Shown here: in pieces, positions 52,661-61,788 of the stretch
Position numbering within the stretch: position 1 is the stretch's first letter
How the letters are laid out: each line of letters begins with the position of its first letter
NCBI GenBank assembly: GCA_020637515.1
Contig: JACKKG010000001.1
Coordinates: forward strand, 682,001-746,000
DNA length: 64,000 nt
Direction of reading: 5' to 3'
From: Rhodobacter sp.
GTDB taxonomy: Bacteria > Pseudomonadota > Alphaproteobacteria > Rhodobacterales > Rhodobacteraceae
Notes under the pieces: model-generated
Seen by the model: only the letters and a program-made list of their open reading frames with translations
Databases searched by the model: none
Told to the model about the DNA's origin: nothing
Position numbers and translations under genes: made by a program

Positions 52661-53734
52661 TTACTCGGAACCCAGATCGGAGAGCATCCGTCCCACGAGC
52701 TGGGCTGTATAATCCACAATCGGCACGATGCGCCCGTAGTTCAGCCGGGTGGGGCCAATCACGCCGACCGCGCCGACAATCTTGCTGTCGGCGTTCATAT
52801 ATGGAGAAACCACCAGAGTGGAACCCGTCAGCGAAAAAAGCTTGTTCTCGGCACCGATGAAAATGCGCACTCCGTCGCCGCGTTCGGTAAGGTCCAGCAC
52901 CTCGGCGATGTCGCGCTTGCGTTCGAGGTCGTCGAACAACTCGCGGATGCGCACCAGCCCGTCCGAATCCGTCTGATCGAGAAGGTTCGCACGCCCCCGG
53001 ACGATCAGGCGCTCGTGGCGCTCGCCCTCGTTTTCCCAAAGGGCCATGCCGCGTTCGACCAGGTCACCGGCGATCGTGTCGATCTCCTGCCGGCGCTGCG
53101 TGATTTCGGTGCGCAGGCGTTGGCGCAGTCCCGACAGGGTCAGGCCGTTGGCGAAAGCGTTGATGAAGTTCACGGCTTCGCGCAGCGAGGACGGCAGCAA
53201 TCCGGGTGGGGGGGTGAAGACGCGGTTCTCGACCTGGCCGTCGGCAAAGACCAGCACCACAAGCGCGCGATCGTTTGAAATGGGCACGAATTCGATGTGG
53301 CGGATCGGTGCCTCGTGCTTTGGCGCAAGGACCAGGCTGGCGCCTTTGGTGATGCCGGACAAGGCATTTCCGACCCGGTCGAGCATCGTGGTGATATCGC
53401 GTTCATTGCTGCCGCGGGTCGCTTCGAGCATCTCACGGTCCGCGGCGGTCACGGGATCGACCTCGAGCAAGGCATCGACGAACAGGCGAAGCCCCTGCTG
53501 CGTGGGAACACGGCCAGCCGAGACATGCGGCGCCTCGATCAGGCCCATGTATTCCAGATCCTGCATCACGTTGCGAATCGTGGCCGCCGACAGTTTCTCG
53601 TGAAAATCACGGGTGATGGTGCGCGAACCGACCGGCGTTCCGCTGTGCAGATAGGATTCGACCACCCGGCGGAATACCTCGCGGGCGCGGTCGTTCAGGT
53701 CGTGCAGGGCTTTGGTCTGGTCTGGGGCGGGCAT
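52661..53734 (-). CDS. hrcA: Heat-inducible transcription repressor HrcA
   Basis: A 357-residue repressor. N-terminal winged helix ([59 protein letters not shown]) and C-terminal GAF-like region ending [28 protein letters not shown]. Its start at 53734 is the ATG that fits these limits; the open frame continues antisense over rph. It binds CIRCE sites upstream of groESL in related bacteria. The 85-base divergent gap to rph has no such inverted repeat, so its targets are elsewhere. Confidence 0.95.
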   Translation of the reverse strand: MPAPDQTKALHDLNDRAREVFRRVVESYLHSGTPVGSRTITRDFHEKLSAATIRNVMQDLEYMGLIEAPHVSAGRVPTQQGLRLFVDALLEVDPVTAADREMLEATRGSNERDITTMLDRVGNALSGITKGASLVLAPKHEAPIRHIEFVPISNDRALVVLVFADGQVENRVFTPPPGLLPSSLREAVNFINAFANGLTLSGLRQRLRTEITQRRQEIDTIAGDLVERGMALWENEGERHERLIVRGRANLLDQTDSDGLVRIRELFDDLERKRDIAEVLDLTERGDGVRIFIGAENKLFSLTGSTLVVSPYMNADSKIVGAVGVIGPTRLNYGRIVPIVDYTAQLVGRMLSDLGSE

Positions 53735-53819
53735 GGGTTCTGGCTCTCGGTCCGTCAATCCGGTTGCATCCGCACCGACTGCCCCTGTAATTGGGAACAA
53801 ATCGAAACGGGAGCCGGCA

Positions 53820-54530
53820 ATGCGTCCTTCGGGAAGAAAACTAGATGAAATGCGAGCGGTTTCAATCGAAACCGGCGTGATGCGCCATGCTGAGGGCTCG
53901 TGCCTGATCAAGGTGGGCAACACGCATGTCCTGTGTTCGGCCACGATCGAGGACCGCACACCGCCGTTTTTGAAGAATACCGGGCTCGGCTGGGTGACGG
54001 CGGAATACGGGATGCTGCCGCGGGCCACGAATTCGCGCAACCGGCGCGAGGCTGCGCAGGGAAAGCAGACTGGAAGAACAGTAGAAATTCAAAGACTTAT
54101 CGGTCGCTCACTCCGCGCCGGGGTTGACCGATCGGCGCTGGGCGAACGGCAGATCACGATCGATTGCGACGTGATCCAGGCTGATGGCGGCACGCGTTGC
54201 GCGGCGATCACCGGCGGCTGGGTCGCCTTGCGCCTGGCCGTGGACAGGCTGATGAAGACGGGAACGATCTCGACCGATCCGATCATCGGTCACGTCGCTG
54301 CGGTATCTTGCGGGTTCTATGCCGGTCAGGCGGTTCTGGATCTGGATTATGATGAAGACAGCGCCGCCGGTGTGGACGGCAATTTCATCATGTTGGGTGA
54401 CGGCCGATTGATCGAGGTTCAGATGTCGGGCGAGGGCACGGTGTTTTCTCGTGGAGATCTGGACCGCATGGTGGACCTTGCCGAAGCAGGCGTCGGCTGT
54501 CTGGTGGCGGCGCAAAAGGCAGCGTTGTGA
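53820..54530 (+). CDS. rph: Ribonuclease PH
   Basis: A 236-residue phosphorolytic 3' exoribonuclease trimming tRNA precursors. [28 protein letters not shown] is the typical N-terminus, [14 protein letters not shown] the phosphate-binding region, and [24 protein letters not shown] the catalytic core. GGGAG precedes the ATG. Its stop overlaps the rdgB ATG by one base. Confidence 0.97.
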   Translation: MRPSGRKLDEMRAVSIETGVMRHAEGSCLIKVGNTHVLCSATIEDRTPPFLKNTGLGWVTAEYGMLPRATNSRNRREAAQGKQTGRTVEIQRLIGRSLRAGVDRSALGERQITIDCDVIQADGGTRCAAITGGWVALRLAVDRLMKTGTISTDPIIGHVAAVSCGFYAGQAVLDLDYDEDSAAGVDGNFIMLGDGRLIEVQMSGEGTVFSRGDLDRMVDLAEAGVGCLVAAQKAAL

Positions 54531-55135
54531 TGGCGACGCTGGGCGACCGCCTGCTGTTCGCCACCCACAACGAGGGCAAGGTCGAAGAGCTGCGTGCGCT
54601 GTTTCAGCCGCTTGGGGTCGGGCTGGTCTCAGCGCGCGAATTGGGTTTGCCCGAACCTGCGGAGACTGAAACCACCTTTGTCGGGAATGCCCGCATCAAG
54701 GCCCATGCCGCGGCGCGCGCCTCGGGCTTGCCCGCGCTGGCCGATGACAGCGGCCTTTGCGTGGATGCTTTGGGCGGCGCTCCCGGGGTCTACACGGCGG
54801 ACTGGGCGGAAGGCCCGGGTGGGAGGGATTTCCTCAGGGCGATGACGCGCACTTACGATGCGCTGCTGGCGAACGGTGCCAAGGAGCCCTGGTCGGCGCG
54901 GTTTCGCTGCACGCTGGTCCTGGCCTTTCCCGACGGGCAGGACGAGGTCTACGAGGGTGAGGTGTCGGGTCGGCTCGTCTGGCCCCTCCGCGGTGCTTTG
55001 GGGCATGGCTACGACCCGATGTTCATGCCGGATGGCGACACCCGGACCTTTGCGGAAATGGCTCCGGACGAAAAAAACGCCGTTTCGCACCGGGCCCGGG
55101 CCCTTGAAGCCCTGATCGCAAAACGTTTCACGTGA
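54530..55135 (+). CDS. rdgB: XTP/dITP pyrophosphatase
   Basis: A 201-residue HAM1/RdgB family enzyme that cleans hypoxanthine and xanthine nucleotides from the pool. Signature FATHNEGKVEELRALF at the N-terminus, ADDSGLCVDAL with the catalytic acids, and FAEMAPDEKNAVSHRARAL near the end. ATG 54530 shares a base with the rph stop; a GTG one codon upstream is possible. The last codons lie inside parS site 1 and overlap the hemW GTG. Confidence 0.96.
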   Translation: MATLGDRLLFATHNEGKVEELRALFQPLGVGLVSARELGLPEPAETETTFVGNARIKAHAAARASGLPALADDSGLCVDALGGAPGVYTADWAEGPGGRDFLRAMTRTYDALLANGAKEPWSARFRCTLVLAFPDGQDEVYEGEVSGRLVWPLRGALGHGYDPMFMPDGDTRTFAEMAPDEKNAVSHRARALEALIAKRFT

Positions 55136-55139
55136 AACA
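55124..55139. other. parS site 1 (ParB-binding centromere)
   Basis: CGTTTCACGTGAAACA matches the conserved parS 16-mer TGTTTCACGTGAAACA in 15 of 16 positions. It spans the rdgB stop and the GTG start of hemW. parA and parB are 1.2-2.9 kb away. Confidence 0.88.
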
Positions 55140-56292
55140 TCCGGTCGGCGAGGATTGGCGACACGGCGGCTTCGGGCTTTACGTTCACTGGCCCTTTTGC
55201 GCGTCGAAATGTCCCTATTGCGATTTCAACAGCCACGTTGCAGTGCGCATCGACCAGGCGGCATGGCGCGACGCCTATATCGCCGAGATCGAGGCTTGGG
55301 GTGAGAAGACCCGCGGCCGGGTTCTGGATACCTTGTTCTTTGGCGGGGGGACGCCGTCCCTGATGGAACCGCAAACCGTAGCGGCGGTCGTCGATGCGGC
55401 GCGCCGCACCTGGAGCTTCCGAAACAGCATCGAAATCACGTTGGAGGCGAACCCGACCTCGGTAGAAGCGGCGCGGTTTCAGGGCTTTTCAGAGGCCGGG
55501 ATCAATCGGGTGTCGCTGGGGGTTCAGGCGCTTGACGACGCCGCATTGCGGCTTCTGGGCCGGCAGCACAGCGTCAAAGAAGCCCTCGCCGCACTGGACA
55601 TCGCCAAGCAGTATTTCGCCCGGACAAGTTTTGATCTGATCTATGCGCGCCAAAACCAGAGCCTTTCGGACTGGCGGCGAGAACTCGTTCTGGCCCTTGC
55701 CTTTGAGCCAGAGCATCTGTCGCTCTACCAACTGACCATTGAGGATGGCACCGTCTTTGCCGCGCGGCATCGCGTGGGCAAGCTCCCCGGACTGCCGGCC
55801 GAGGACGCCGGCGCCGACATGTTCGATTTGACCCAGGACCTGTGCGACGCGGCCGGCTTGCCTGCCTATGAGGTGTCGAATCATGCCAAGCCGGGCCAGG
55901 AATCGCGCCACAACAGCATTTACTGGAACTATGGCGATTACATCGGTGTCGGGCCCGGGGCGCATGGGCGGGTCACGGTCCAGGGGCAAAGGCTGGCGAC
56001 CGAGAGCGTGAAAGCCCCCGGGGCCTGGCTCGACCTCAGGCGCCGGGGGCTGACAACCCACGCGGCCGCACTGTCCCCGGGTGAACAGGCGAGCGAATAT
56101 CTGATGATGGCGCTACGGCTTTCTCGAGGGGCAGATCTCGCGCGCTTCGCCGCGCTGGGCGGGACACCCCTTGATCAGAAGGCGCTCGACCCTCTTCTGG
56201 AGCTCGGGCTTGTCTGGCAAAACGGGCGCCGGATAGGAGCCACCAAGGCTGGGCGGCCGATCCTTAACGCCATTCTTCGCGCACTTCTTTGA
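55132..56292 (+). CDS. hemW: Radical SAM heme chaperone/oxidase-like protein HemW
   Basis: A 386-residue radical-SAM protein. The 4Fe-4S motif CASKCPYC (Cys23, Cys27, Cys30) is followed by FGGGTPSLME and LGVQALDDAALRLLGRQHS, both typical. Related proteins bind heme for transfer; the family was once annotated as oxygen-independent coproporphyrinogen oxidase. The start is GTG 55132 inside the centre of parS site 1, overlapping the rdgB stop; the protein begins MKHP. It converges on parB with a 7-base gap. Confidence 0.94.
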   Translation: MKHPVGEDWRHGGFGLYVHWPFCASKCPYCDFNSHVAVRIDQAAWRDAYIAEIEAWGEKTRGRVLDTLFFGGGTPSLMEPQTVAAVVDAARRTWSFRNSIEITLEANPTSVEAARFQGFSEAGINRVSLGVQALDDAALRLLGRQHSVKEALAALDIAKQYFARTSFDLIYARQNQSLSDWRRELVLALAFEPEHLSLYQLTIEDGTVFAARHRVGKLPGLPAEDAGADMFDLTQDLCDAAGLPAYEVSNHAKPGQESRHNSIYWNYGDYIGVGPGAHGRVTVQGQRLATESVKAPGAWLDLRRRGLTTHAAALSPGEQASEYLMMALRLSRGADLARFAALGGTPLDQKALDPLLELGLVWQNGRRIGATKAGRPILNAILRALL

Positions 56293-56299
56293 GGCTGTA

Positions 56300-57202
56300 T
56301 CACCGCACGGACGACAGCAGTTGGCAAAGCTGGTCGAGCTGATCCAGAGTCTGGTATCGGATGGTGACCTGCCCTTCCCCGCCCGCACGATGGTCGATTA
56401 CCACGCTCATGCCCAGGTTTGCGGACAAGTCCTCCTCGAGCACCCGGGTGTCGGCATCCTTCTGACGCGAATTGCCTCGCTTTTGCGAAGCAGGGTGGCC
56501 GATCCGGCGGGCGAGATCCTCGGTCTCGCGCACGGAAAGTCCCTCGCCCGCGACCTTGAGGGCCAGGGAAACCGGGTCAGGTGCCGTCACGAGCGCGCGC
56601 GCATGGCCGGCCGAAATCGTTCCGGCCACCACCATGTTCTGCACATCCTGCGGCAAGGTCAGCAGTCGCAGAAGGTTGGCGATGTGGCTGCGGCTCTTTC
56701 CCAGCGCCTCGGCGACCTTCTCTTGCGTGTGGCCGAATCGGTCGATGAGCTGCCTGTAGCCCGCAGCCTCCTCGATCGCGTTCAGACCCTCGCGCTGGAT
56801 GTTCTCGATGATCGCAACTTCCAGCACTTCCTGGTCGCTGAAGGCGCGGATCAGAACGGGGACCTCGCCCAACCTGGCCAGCTGCGCGGCGCGCCAGCGT
56901 CTTTCGCCTGCCACGATTTCGAACTTGCCAGGCTCGGTCGCGACAGGGCGCACAACGAGCGGCTGAACGATGCCCTTCTCGCGAATCGATTGCGAGAGTT
57001 CTTCAAGCGCACGCTCATCAAAGGCTCTGCGCGGCTGGTCTGGGTTCGCGCGAATCGCTTCGATCGGTAGATTTTGCAATCCTGCGCGCTGCTGCGGAGC
57101 CTCGGAAACGGGGTCGTTGACTCCGGCATCCACGCCGATATCCGCCATAAGTGCCGACAATCCGCGGCCAAGGCCACGGCGCTCGTTCTTGCGCTGGGTC
57201 AT
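56300..57202 (-). CDS. parB: Chromosome partitioning protein ParB
   Basis: A 300-residue ParB. N-terminal RGLGRGLSALMAD contacts ParA; the CTP-binding core has LPIEAIRANPDQPRRAFDE and VAGERRWRAAQLA; the helix-turn-helix is near GHTQEKVAEALGKSRSHIANLLRLL; a C-terminal dimer domain follows. GGGAGG lies six bases before ATG 57202. It binds the three parS sites found here and loads on the origin region. The gap to parA is one base. Confidence 0.97.
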   Translation of the reverse strand: MTQRKNERRGLGRGLSALMADIGVDAGVNDPVSEAPQQRAGLQNLPIEAIRANPDQPRRAFDERALEELSQSIREKGIVQPLVVRPVATEPGKFEIVAGERRWRAAQLARLGEVPVLIRAFSDQEVLEVAIIENIQREGLNAIEEAAGYRQLIDRFGHTQEKVAEALGKSRSHIANLLRLLTLPQDVQNMVVAGTISAGHARALVTAPDPVSLALKVAGEGLSVRETEDLARRIGHPASQKRGNSRQKDADTRVLEEDLSANLGMSVVIDHRAGGEGQVTIRYQTLDQLDQLCQLLSSVR

Positions 57203-57203
57203 G

Positions 57204-57992
57204 TCAGGCCTCCCTGTTGCGATTGCTGTTGTTCTTGAGGAATTCAGCGGCAAAGGCGCGGTAGGCCATCGCACCCTTTGAAAGCGGATCATAGGTCAGC
57301 GCCGGAACCGCAAACGAGGGCGCCTCGCTCAACCGGACGTTTCGCGGAATGACGGTTTGGTAGACCAGTTCGCCCAGGGTTTCGCGTGCGTCCCGCTCGA
57401 CCTGCTGCGAAAGGTTGTTGCGTTGGTCATGCATGGTCAGAAGAACCCCTTCGACCCTGAGCGCGGGGTTGGCGGTCTGGCGAATTTCGCGAATGGTCAG
57501 CATGAGCTGCGAAAGGCCTTCAAGTGCGAAGAACTCGCTTTGCAGGGGGATCAGAACGGAATCTGCGGCAACGAGCGCGTTGACCGTAAGCAGGTTCAGG
57601 GACGGCGGGCAGTCGATCAGAACGAAATCGAACGCCTTCTCGGCCAGCCCCTTGCTGGCAAGCGCATCCTTCAGCAGATAGCTGCGCTTGTTAACATTGT
57701 AGAGCTGCACATCAGAGGACGACAGCTCGGTCGTTGACGGAACGATGCTGACGCCCTCGGTCTGGGTCGCCACGATGACCGAGGTGACATCGGCATCGCC
57801 GAGAAGCAGGTCGTAAATGGTCTGGGTTCTTTGTTCGGGAGAAATGCCGAATCCGGTGGACGCGTTGCCCTGAGGGTCCATGTCCATGACGAGAACCCTT
57901 CGGCCAACCTCGGCCAGACTGGCCGCGAGATTGATCGCGGTCGTCGTCTTTGCAACACCGCCTTTCTGATTGGCAATGGCAACGATTTTCAT
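57204..57992 (-). CDS. parA: Chromosome partitioning ATPase ParA
   Basis: A 262-residue Walker-type ATPase with the deviant P-loop KGGVAKTT (10-17), VLVMDMDPQGNAS, and FVLIDCPPSLNLLTVNAL. It moves ParB-parS complexes of the origin region. The ATG at 57992 overlaps the rsmG stop by 4 bases. It is part of a co-directional run rho-mnmE-mnmG-rsmG-parA-parB with very short spacing. Confidence 0.97.
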   Translation of the reverse strand: MKIVAIANQKGGVAKTTTAINLAASLAEVGRRVLVMDMDPQGNASTGFGISPEQRTQTIYDLLLGDADVTSVIVATQTEGVSIVPSTTELSSSDVQLYNVNKRSYLLKDALASKGLAEKAFDFVLIDCPPSLNLLTVNALVAADSVLIPLQSEFFALEGLSQLMLTIREIRQTANPALRVEGVLLTMHDQRNNLSQQVERDARETLGELVYQTVIPRNVRLSEAPSFAVPALTYDPLSKGAMAYRAFAAEFLKNNSNRNREA

Positions 57993-58630
57993 CGGTCGGT
58001 TTCCATGGGGCGTAGGTTCCTGATGACCAGAACTGCGCTATCGGGATCGACGATGCTGGGAACCGGCTCAAACTCGAATTGCCACGATCTGCGCGCCAAT
58101 TCAACTTCCTCTCGCCAACTGCGGCCTTTTGGGAACAGACAGACCCCTCCGGACGCGAGATGACGGAACGCGTGGCCCAGCAGCGCGGGAAGTGAGGCCA
58201 ACGCGCGGGCAGAAACGACGTCCGCGTGGAACGGGGGCAGGCTTTCAATGCGCGAATTGAAGACATCCGCAGACAAGCCAAGCTCGGCCACTTGGAGCTT
58301 CAGAAAGGCGCATTTTCTCCTGTCCGATTCGATCAGCGCAAATCTCGGGCTTGGCGAGCGATCTCTGCACAGAATCGCCAGGACCAACGCAGGAAAGCCT
58401 CCGCCCGCCCCGATGTCGCACCAGGTCGAAAATCCTGCCGGTGCGGCATCAAGAAGTTGCGCTGAATCCTGAATGTGGCGGCTCCACAACTCACTCTCGG
58501 TTCCCCGAGCAATCAGGTTGATCGCTGCGGACCATTTGAGCGTTTCGATTTCCAGGCGCTTGAGCGATTCGAGTGTTTCACGTGAAACATCAAGCCTCGC
58601 GTAGCGGCCGAACCCGTCCCCCTCACGCAC
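57989..58630 (-). CDS. rsmG: 16S rRNA (guanine-N7)-methyltransferase RsmG (GidB)
   Basis: A 213-residue SAM methyltransferase that modifies G527 of 16S rRNA. The SAM motif is WCDIGAGGGFPALVLAILC; VVSARALASLPALL and CLFPKGRSW follow. The frame continues to 58672, but a GTG at 58630 with GAG upstream starts at VREGDGFGRYARLDVSRETLE, the usual N-terminus, and overlaps mnmG by 8 bases. parS site 2 is inside this gene and encodes the conserved VSRET. Confidence 0.94.
   Translation of the reverse strand: MREGDGFGRYARLDVSRETLESLKRLEIETLKWSAAINLIARGTESELWSRHIQDSAQLLDAAPAGFSTWCDIGAGGGFPALVLAILCRDRSPSPRFALIESDRRKCAFLKLQVAELGLSADVFNSRIESLPPFHADVVSARALASLPALLGHAFRHLASGGVCLFPKGRSWREEVELARRSWQFEFEPVPSIVDPDSAVLVIRNLRPMETDR
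58574..58589. other. parS site 2 (perfect)
   Basis: TGTTTCACGTGAAACA is identical to the 16-base parS consensus. It lies inside rsmG and encodes Val-Ser-Arg-Glu-Thr on the minus strand. Confidence 0.95.
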
Positions 58631-60485
58631 GAATTGCTCTTTTCTGAGCGTGCAGACGCGCCAACAAGACAACCAATGCGGCCGGTGTAATCCCTTCGAT
58701 CCTTGAGGCTGCGGCTATGGTCCCGGGTCGCGCCGAAGTCAATTTGGCGCGAACTTCCGTGGACAGGGAAGGCAAAAGCGAAAAATCGAAATCCTTTGGT
58801 ATTTCAAGACACTCTTCCGCCCGGAGTTTCTTCGCCTCGTTCGTCTGCCGTTCAACATAGGGAGCATAGAAAGCGTCCGTGGCGACCTGGTCCAGGTCAA
58901 GACGGGCAACGTCCGTCAGGAGCTGCGCCAAACTGTCCAGAGTTCCGGCCTCAGACTTGAGCAAGGCCGCGACTGTCAGAAAGCTGCGCTTTTGTCCATC
59001 TTTTGGTCGGGTCAAAGGAACCGAATCCCAATCGCAGCTCGAAAAGTCCTGAGAATCCAGTCGGCGCGCCAAGGCGTCCAGTCGCTCCATCTTGCGGTGG
59101 AACTGGTCGCTGCGCGTCGCATCGATCAAACCGAGTGCCTCGGCCATCGGCGTTAGCCTTTGGTCGGCATTGTCGGCGCGCAAGGACAAACGATATTCGG
59201 CCCGGGAGGTGAACATTCGGTATGGTTCCGTCACTCCTTTCGACGTCAGATCATCGATCATCACGCCAATGTAGCTGTCAAATCGGCTCATTGGCAGGGC
59301 ATCACCAAATCCCGCCGCCGACGCCGCGTTTGCCCCTGCGAGGAGGCCCTGCGCACCCGCTTCCTCATACCCCGTCGTGCCGTTGATCTGGCCGGCCAGA
59401 AACACCCCTGGAATTGCCGACAGCTCCAGCTTTCGGGAAAGCGAGCGGGGATCAATATAATCGTATTCTATGGCATAGCCAAAGTGCAGAACGCTCACCT
59501 GCTCCAGACCCCGAATCGATCTCAAGAAGACCTCTTGGACGTCCCTGGGAAGCGAGGTCGAAATACCGTTCGGATAGACCGTGAAATCGTTGACGCCCTC
59601 GGGCTCCAGAAAGACATTGTGCGAGGCCTTGTCCGCGAAACGTGTCACCTTGTCCTCGACCGAGGGGCAGTAGCGCGGTCCGACGCCAGTGATGTTGCCC
59701 GAACGCATCGCAGACAGGTGGAGGCTGTCGCGGATAATTTCGTGGGTTCTTTCGTTGGTTTCCGTGATCCCGCAGGCGATTTGCGGGGCAACCGGGGTCG
59801 AATTCAGGAATGACATCATGACAGGGTCTTCGTCACCGTCCTGCCGGCCGATCTGGTCCCAACGGATCGTCCGTCCGTCCAGTCGCGCGGGTGTGCCCGT
59901 TTTCAGCCGCCCAACACCGCTGGCCACCTCCCGAAGGCGGTCGCCCAGTCGGTCCGCGGCCGCGGCTCCTCGTCGGCCGGCCGGTAGACGCTCGCTACCC
60001 AGATGTATCTCACCGCGCAAAAAGGTTCCCGTGGTCAGAACAACGGCCTTGCCCTGGATGCGCACATCGTTCGCCAGCACCACGCCCGCGACAGCCCCGC
60101 CCTCAACCGCAAGATCGACGACCTCTGCCTCGATAACCGTCAGCCCGGCCCGCAAGGACACCTGTTTCTGCACAAATTCCGCATAGCGTTTCCGATCCGC
60201 CTGCACCCTGGGCCCTTGAACGGCGGGGCCCCGTGACCGATTCAGCAGCCGGAACTGGATCCCCGCATAATCAGCCGCTAGCCCCATCAAGCCGCCCAAT
60301 GCATCGATTTCGCGCACCAGATGCCCCTTGCCGATCCCGCCGATCGCAGGATTGCAGGACATCACGCCAAGATCGCCGAATCGAAAGGTGACAAGGGCTG
60401 TGCGCGCCCCTCGACGCTCTGCAGCCAGGGCAGCCTCGACACCTGCGTGGCCGCCACCCACCACGATGACATCAAAATGTTTCAC
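58623..60485 (-). CDS. mnmG: tRNA uridine-5-carboxymethylaminomethyl synthesis protein MnmG (GidA)
   Basis: A 620-residue FAD protein. It starts MKHFDVIVVGGGHAGVEAALAAERRGA, with the FAD motif GGGHAG; CNPAIGGIGKGHLVREIDALGG and the C-terminal GITPAALVVLLARL are diagnostic. With MnmE it makes (c)mnm5U34 in tRNA. The start is GTG 60485, which sits inside parS site 3, exactly as hemW starts inside parS site 1. It follows mnmE by 12 bases. Confidence 0.97.
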   Translation of the reverse strand: MKHFDVIVVGGGHAGVEAALAAERRGARTALVTFRFGDLGVMSCNPAIGGIGKGHLVREIDALGGLMGLAADYAGIQFRLLNRSRGPAVQGPRVQADRKRYAEFVQKQVSLRAGLTVIEAEVVDLAVEGGAVAGVVLANDVRIQGKAVVLTTGTFLRGEIHLGSERLPAGRRGAAAADRLGDRLREVASGVGRLKTGTPARLDGRTIRWDQIGRQDGDEDPVMMSFLNSTPVAPQIACGITETNERTHEIIRDSLHLSAMRSGNITGVGPRYCPSVEDKVTRFADKASHNVFLEPEGVNDFTVYPNGISTSLPRDVQEVFLRSIRGLEQVSVLHFGYAIEYDYIDPRSLSRKLELSAIPGVFLAGQINGTTGYEEAGAQGLLAGANAASAAGFGDALPMSRFDSYIGVMIDDLTSKGVTEPYRMFTSRAEYRLSLRADNADQRLTPMAEALGLIDATRSDQFHRKMERLDALARRLDSQDFSSCDWDSVPLTRPKDGQKRSFLTVAALLKSEAGTLDSLAQLLTDVARLDLDQVATDAFYAPYVERQTNEAKKLRAEECLEIPKDFDFSLLPSLSTEVRAKLTSARPGTIAAASRIEGITPAALVVLLARLHAQKRAIRA

Positions 60486-60493
60486 GTGAAACG
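60478..60493. other. parS site 3
   Basis: TGTTTCACGTGAAACG matches parS at 15 of 16 positions. It fills the gap between mnmE and mnmG and contains the mnmG GTG start on the minus strand. Confidence 0.88.
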
Positions 60494-60497
60494 AGCC

Positions 60498-61775
60498 TCA
60501 TTTCCCGATGCAGAAAGACGAAAAGATTCGCCCCAGAACATCTTCTACATCCACACGGCCGACAATTCCATCCAGGCATCCAAGCGTTCGGCGCAAGTCC
60601 TCGCCGACCAGTTCCCACGTGGCGCCAACGCGCAACATGGCTATGGCGCGCTCCAGAGTCACCCTCGCCCGCTCGATCTGATCGAAATGTCGCTCGCGCG
60701 AAAAGACCTGAGACCCTGCCACCCGGCTCGCAAGCTCTCGTTCGATGCGTTGCAACAAATCCGCGATGCCTTCGCCCGTCTTCCCTGAAAGCCCCGGCAA
60801 ACCCCATAGATCCGCCTTGGACAACAGCACGATGTCGCCGCTTTGCGCTTCCCTGGTCTGCTCTCCCGGCGCAGTCAACAGATGAATGCGCAGATCGGCC
60901 GCCCGCGCCCGCGCAATGCCCCGGTCGATGCCCAGCCTCTCGATCTCGTCAGTCGCGTCGCGCAAGCCGGCCGTGTCGATCAGGGTTACGGCATGGCCGC
61001 CGATCTCCATCCGAACCTCGATCACGTCCCGGGTCGTGCCCGCGCGGGCCGACGTTATCGCCGCCTCTCTTCCCGCCAAGGCATTGAGAAGTGTAGACTT
61101 TCCCGCATTCACGGGCCCGACGATCGCGATCTCGAACCCCTCGCGCACAACCTCGGCTGCGCGTCGCCTGGACAGCTGCTCGACAAACCCCTGCTGGACG
61201 CGGACCAGGGGCTCAAGGACGTGCTCGGTCAGATCCTCGGGCAGGTCCTCGTCCGCAAAGTCCAGCGCCGCCTCCAGCATCGCCAGACCTTGCAACAAAT
61301 CCTCGCGCCAATGGCCGATCATCCGGCCCGCGCTGCCATCCATCACGCGCAAGGCCTGCCGCCTTTGCCCCTCGGTCTCGGCGTCAATGAGATCCGCCAG
61401 TCCTTCGACTTCCGTCAAATCCATGCGCCCGGCCAGAAAGGCCCTGCGGGTGAACTCGCCCGCGTCCGCGGCACGGACTCCCTCCAGCGCCAGACAGGCC
61501 CGCAGCAGGGCCGAAACGACCGCCACGCTGCCATGAACCTGAAACTCGCACACCGCCTCGCCGGTAAAGCTGTGCCCCTCGGAAAAGACCAGGACCAGGC
61601 CGTGATCGATCAATCCGCCCTCGGAATCGCGAAACCGCGCCAGCGTGGCGACCCGCTCTTGCGGAACCCGGCCCGCGATCGTTTCGCAAACCGCAAGCGC
61701 CCTCGGCCCCGAGACTCTGACAACCGCAACCCCCGCCCGGCCCCGTGCCGAAGCCAGCGCAACGATCGTATCCAT
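60498..61775 (-). CDS. mnmE: tRNA modification GTPase MnmE (TrmE)
   Basis: A 425-residue GTPase. N-terminal TIVALASARGRAGVAVVRVSGP binds formyl-tetrahydrofolate; the G domain has GPVNAGKSTLLNAL, DTAGLRD and LSKADL; it ends with FCIGK, the catalytic C-terminal cysteine tail. It forms a complex with MnmG, encoded next. It begins 13 bases after the rho stop, suggesting an operon. Confidence 0.96.
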   Translation of the reverse strand: MDTIVALASARGRAGVAVVRVSGPRALAVCETIAGRVPQERVATLARFRDSEGGLIDHGLVLVFSEGHSFTGEAVCEFQVHGSVAVVSALLRACLALEGVRAADAGEFTRRAFLAGRMDLTEVEGLADLIDAETEGQRRQALRVMDGSAGRMIGHWREDLLQGLAMLEAALDFADEDLPEDLTEHVLEPLVRVQQGFVEQLSRRRAAEVVREGFEIAIVGPVNAGKSTLLNALAGREAAITSARAGTTRDVIEVRMEIGGHAVTLIDTAGLRDATDEIERLGIDRGIARARAADLRIHLLTAPGEQTREAQSGDIVLLSKADLWGLPGLSGKTGEGIADLLQRIERELASRVAGSQVFSRERHFDQIERARVTLERAIAMLRVGATWELVGEDLRRTLGCLDGIVGRVDVEDVLGRIFSSFCIGK

Positions 61776-61788
61776 GACAAACCTCCTG

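Noticed and set aside
53735..53819. CIRCE operator before hrcA-grpE
   Set aside because: No TTAGCACTC/GAGTGCTAA inverted repeat in the divergent gap.
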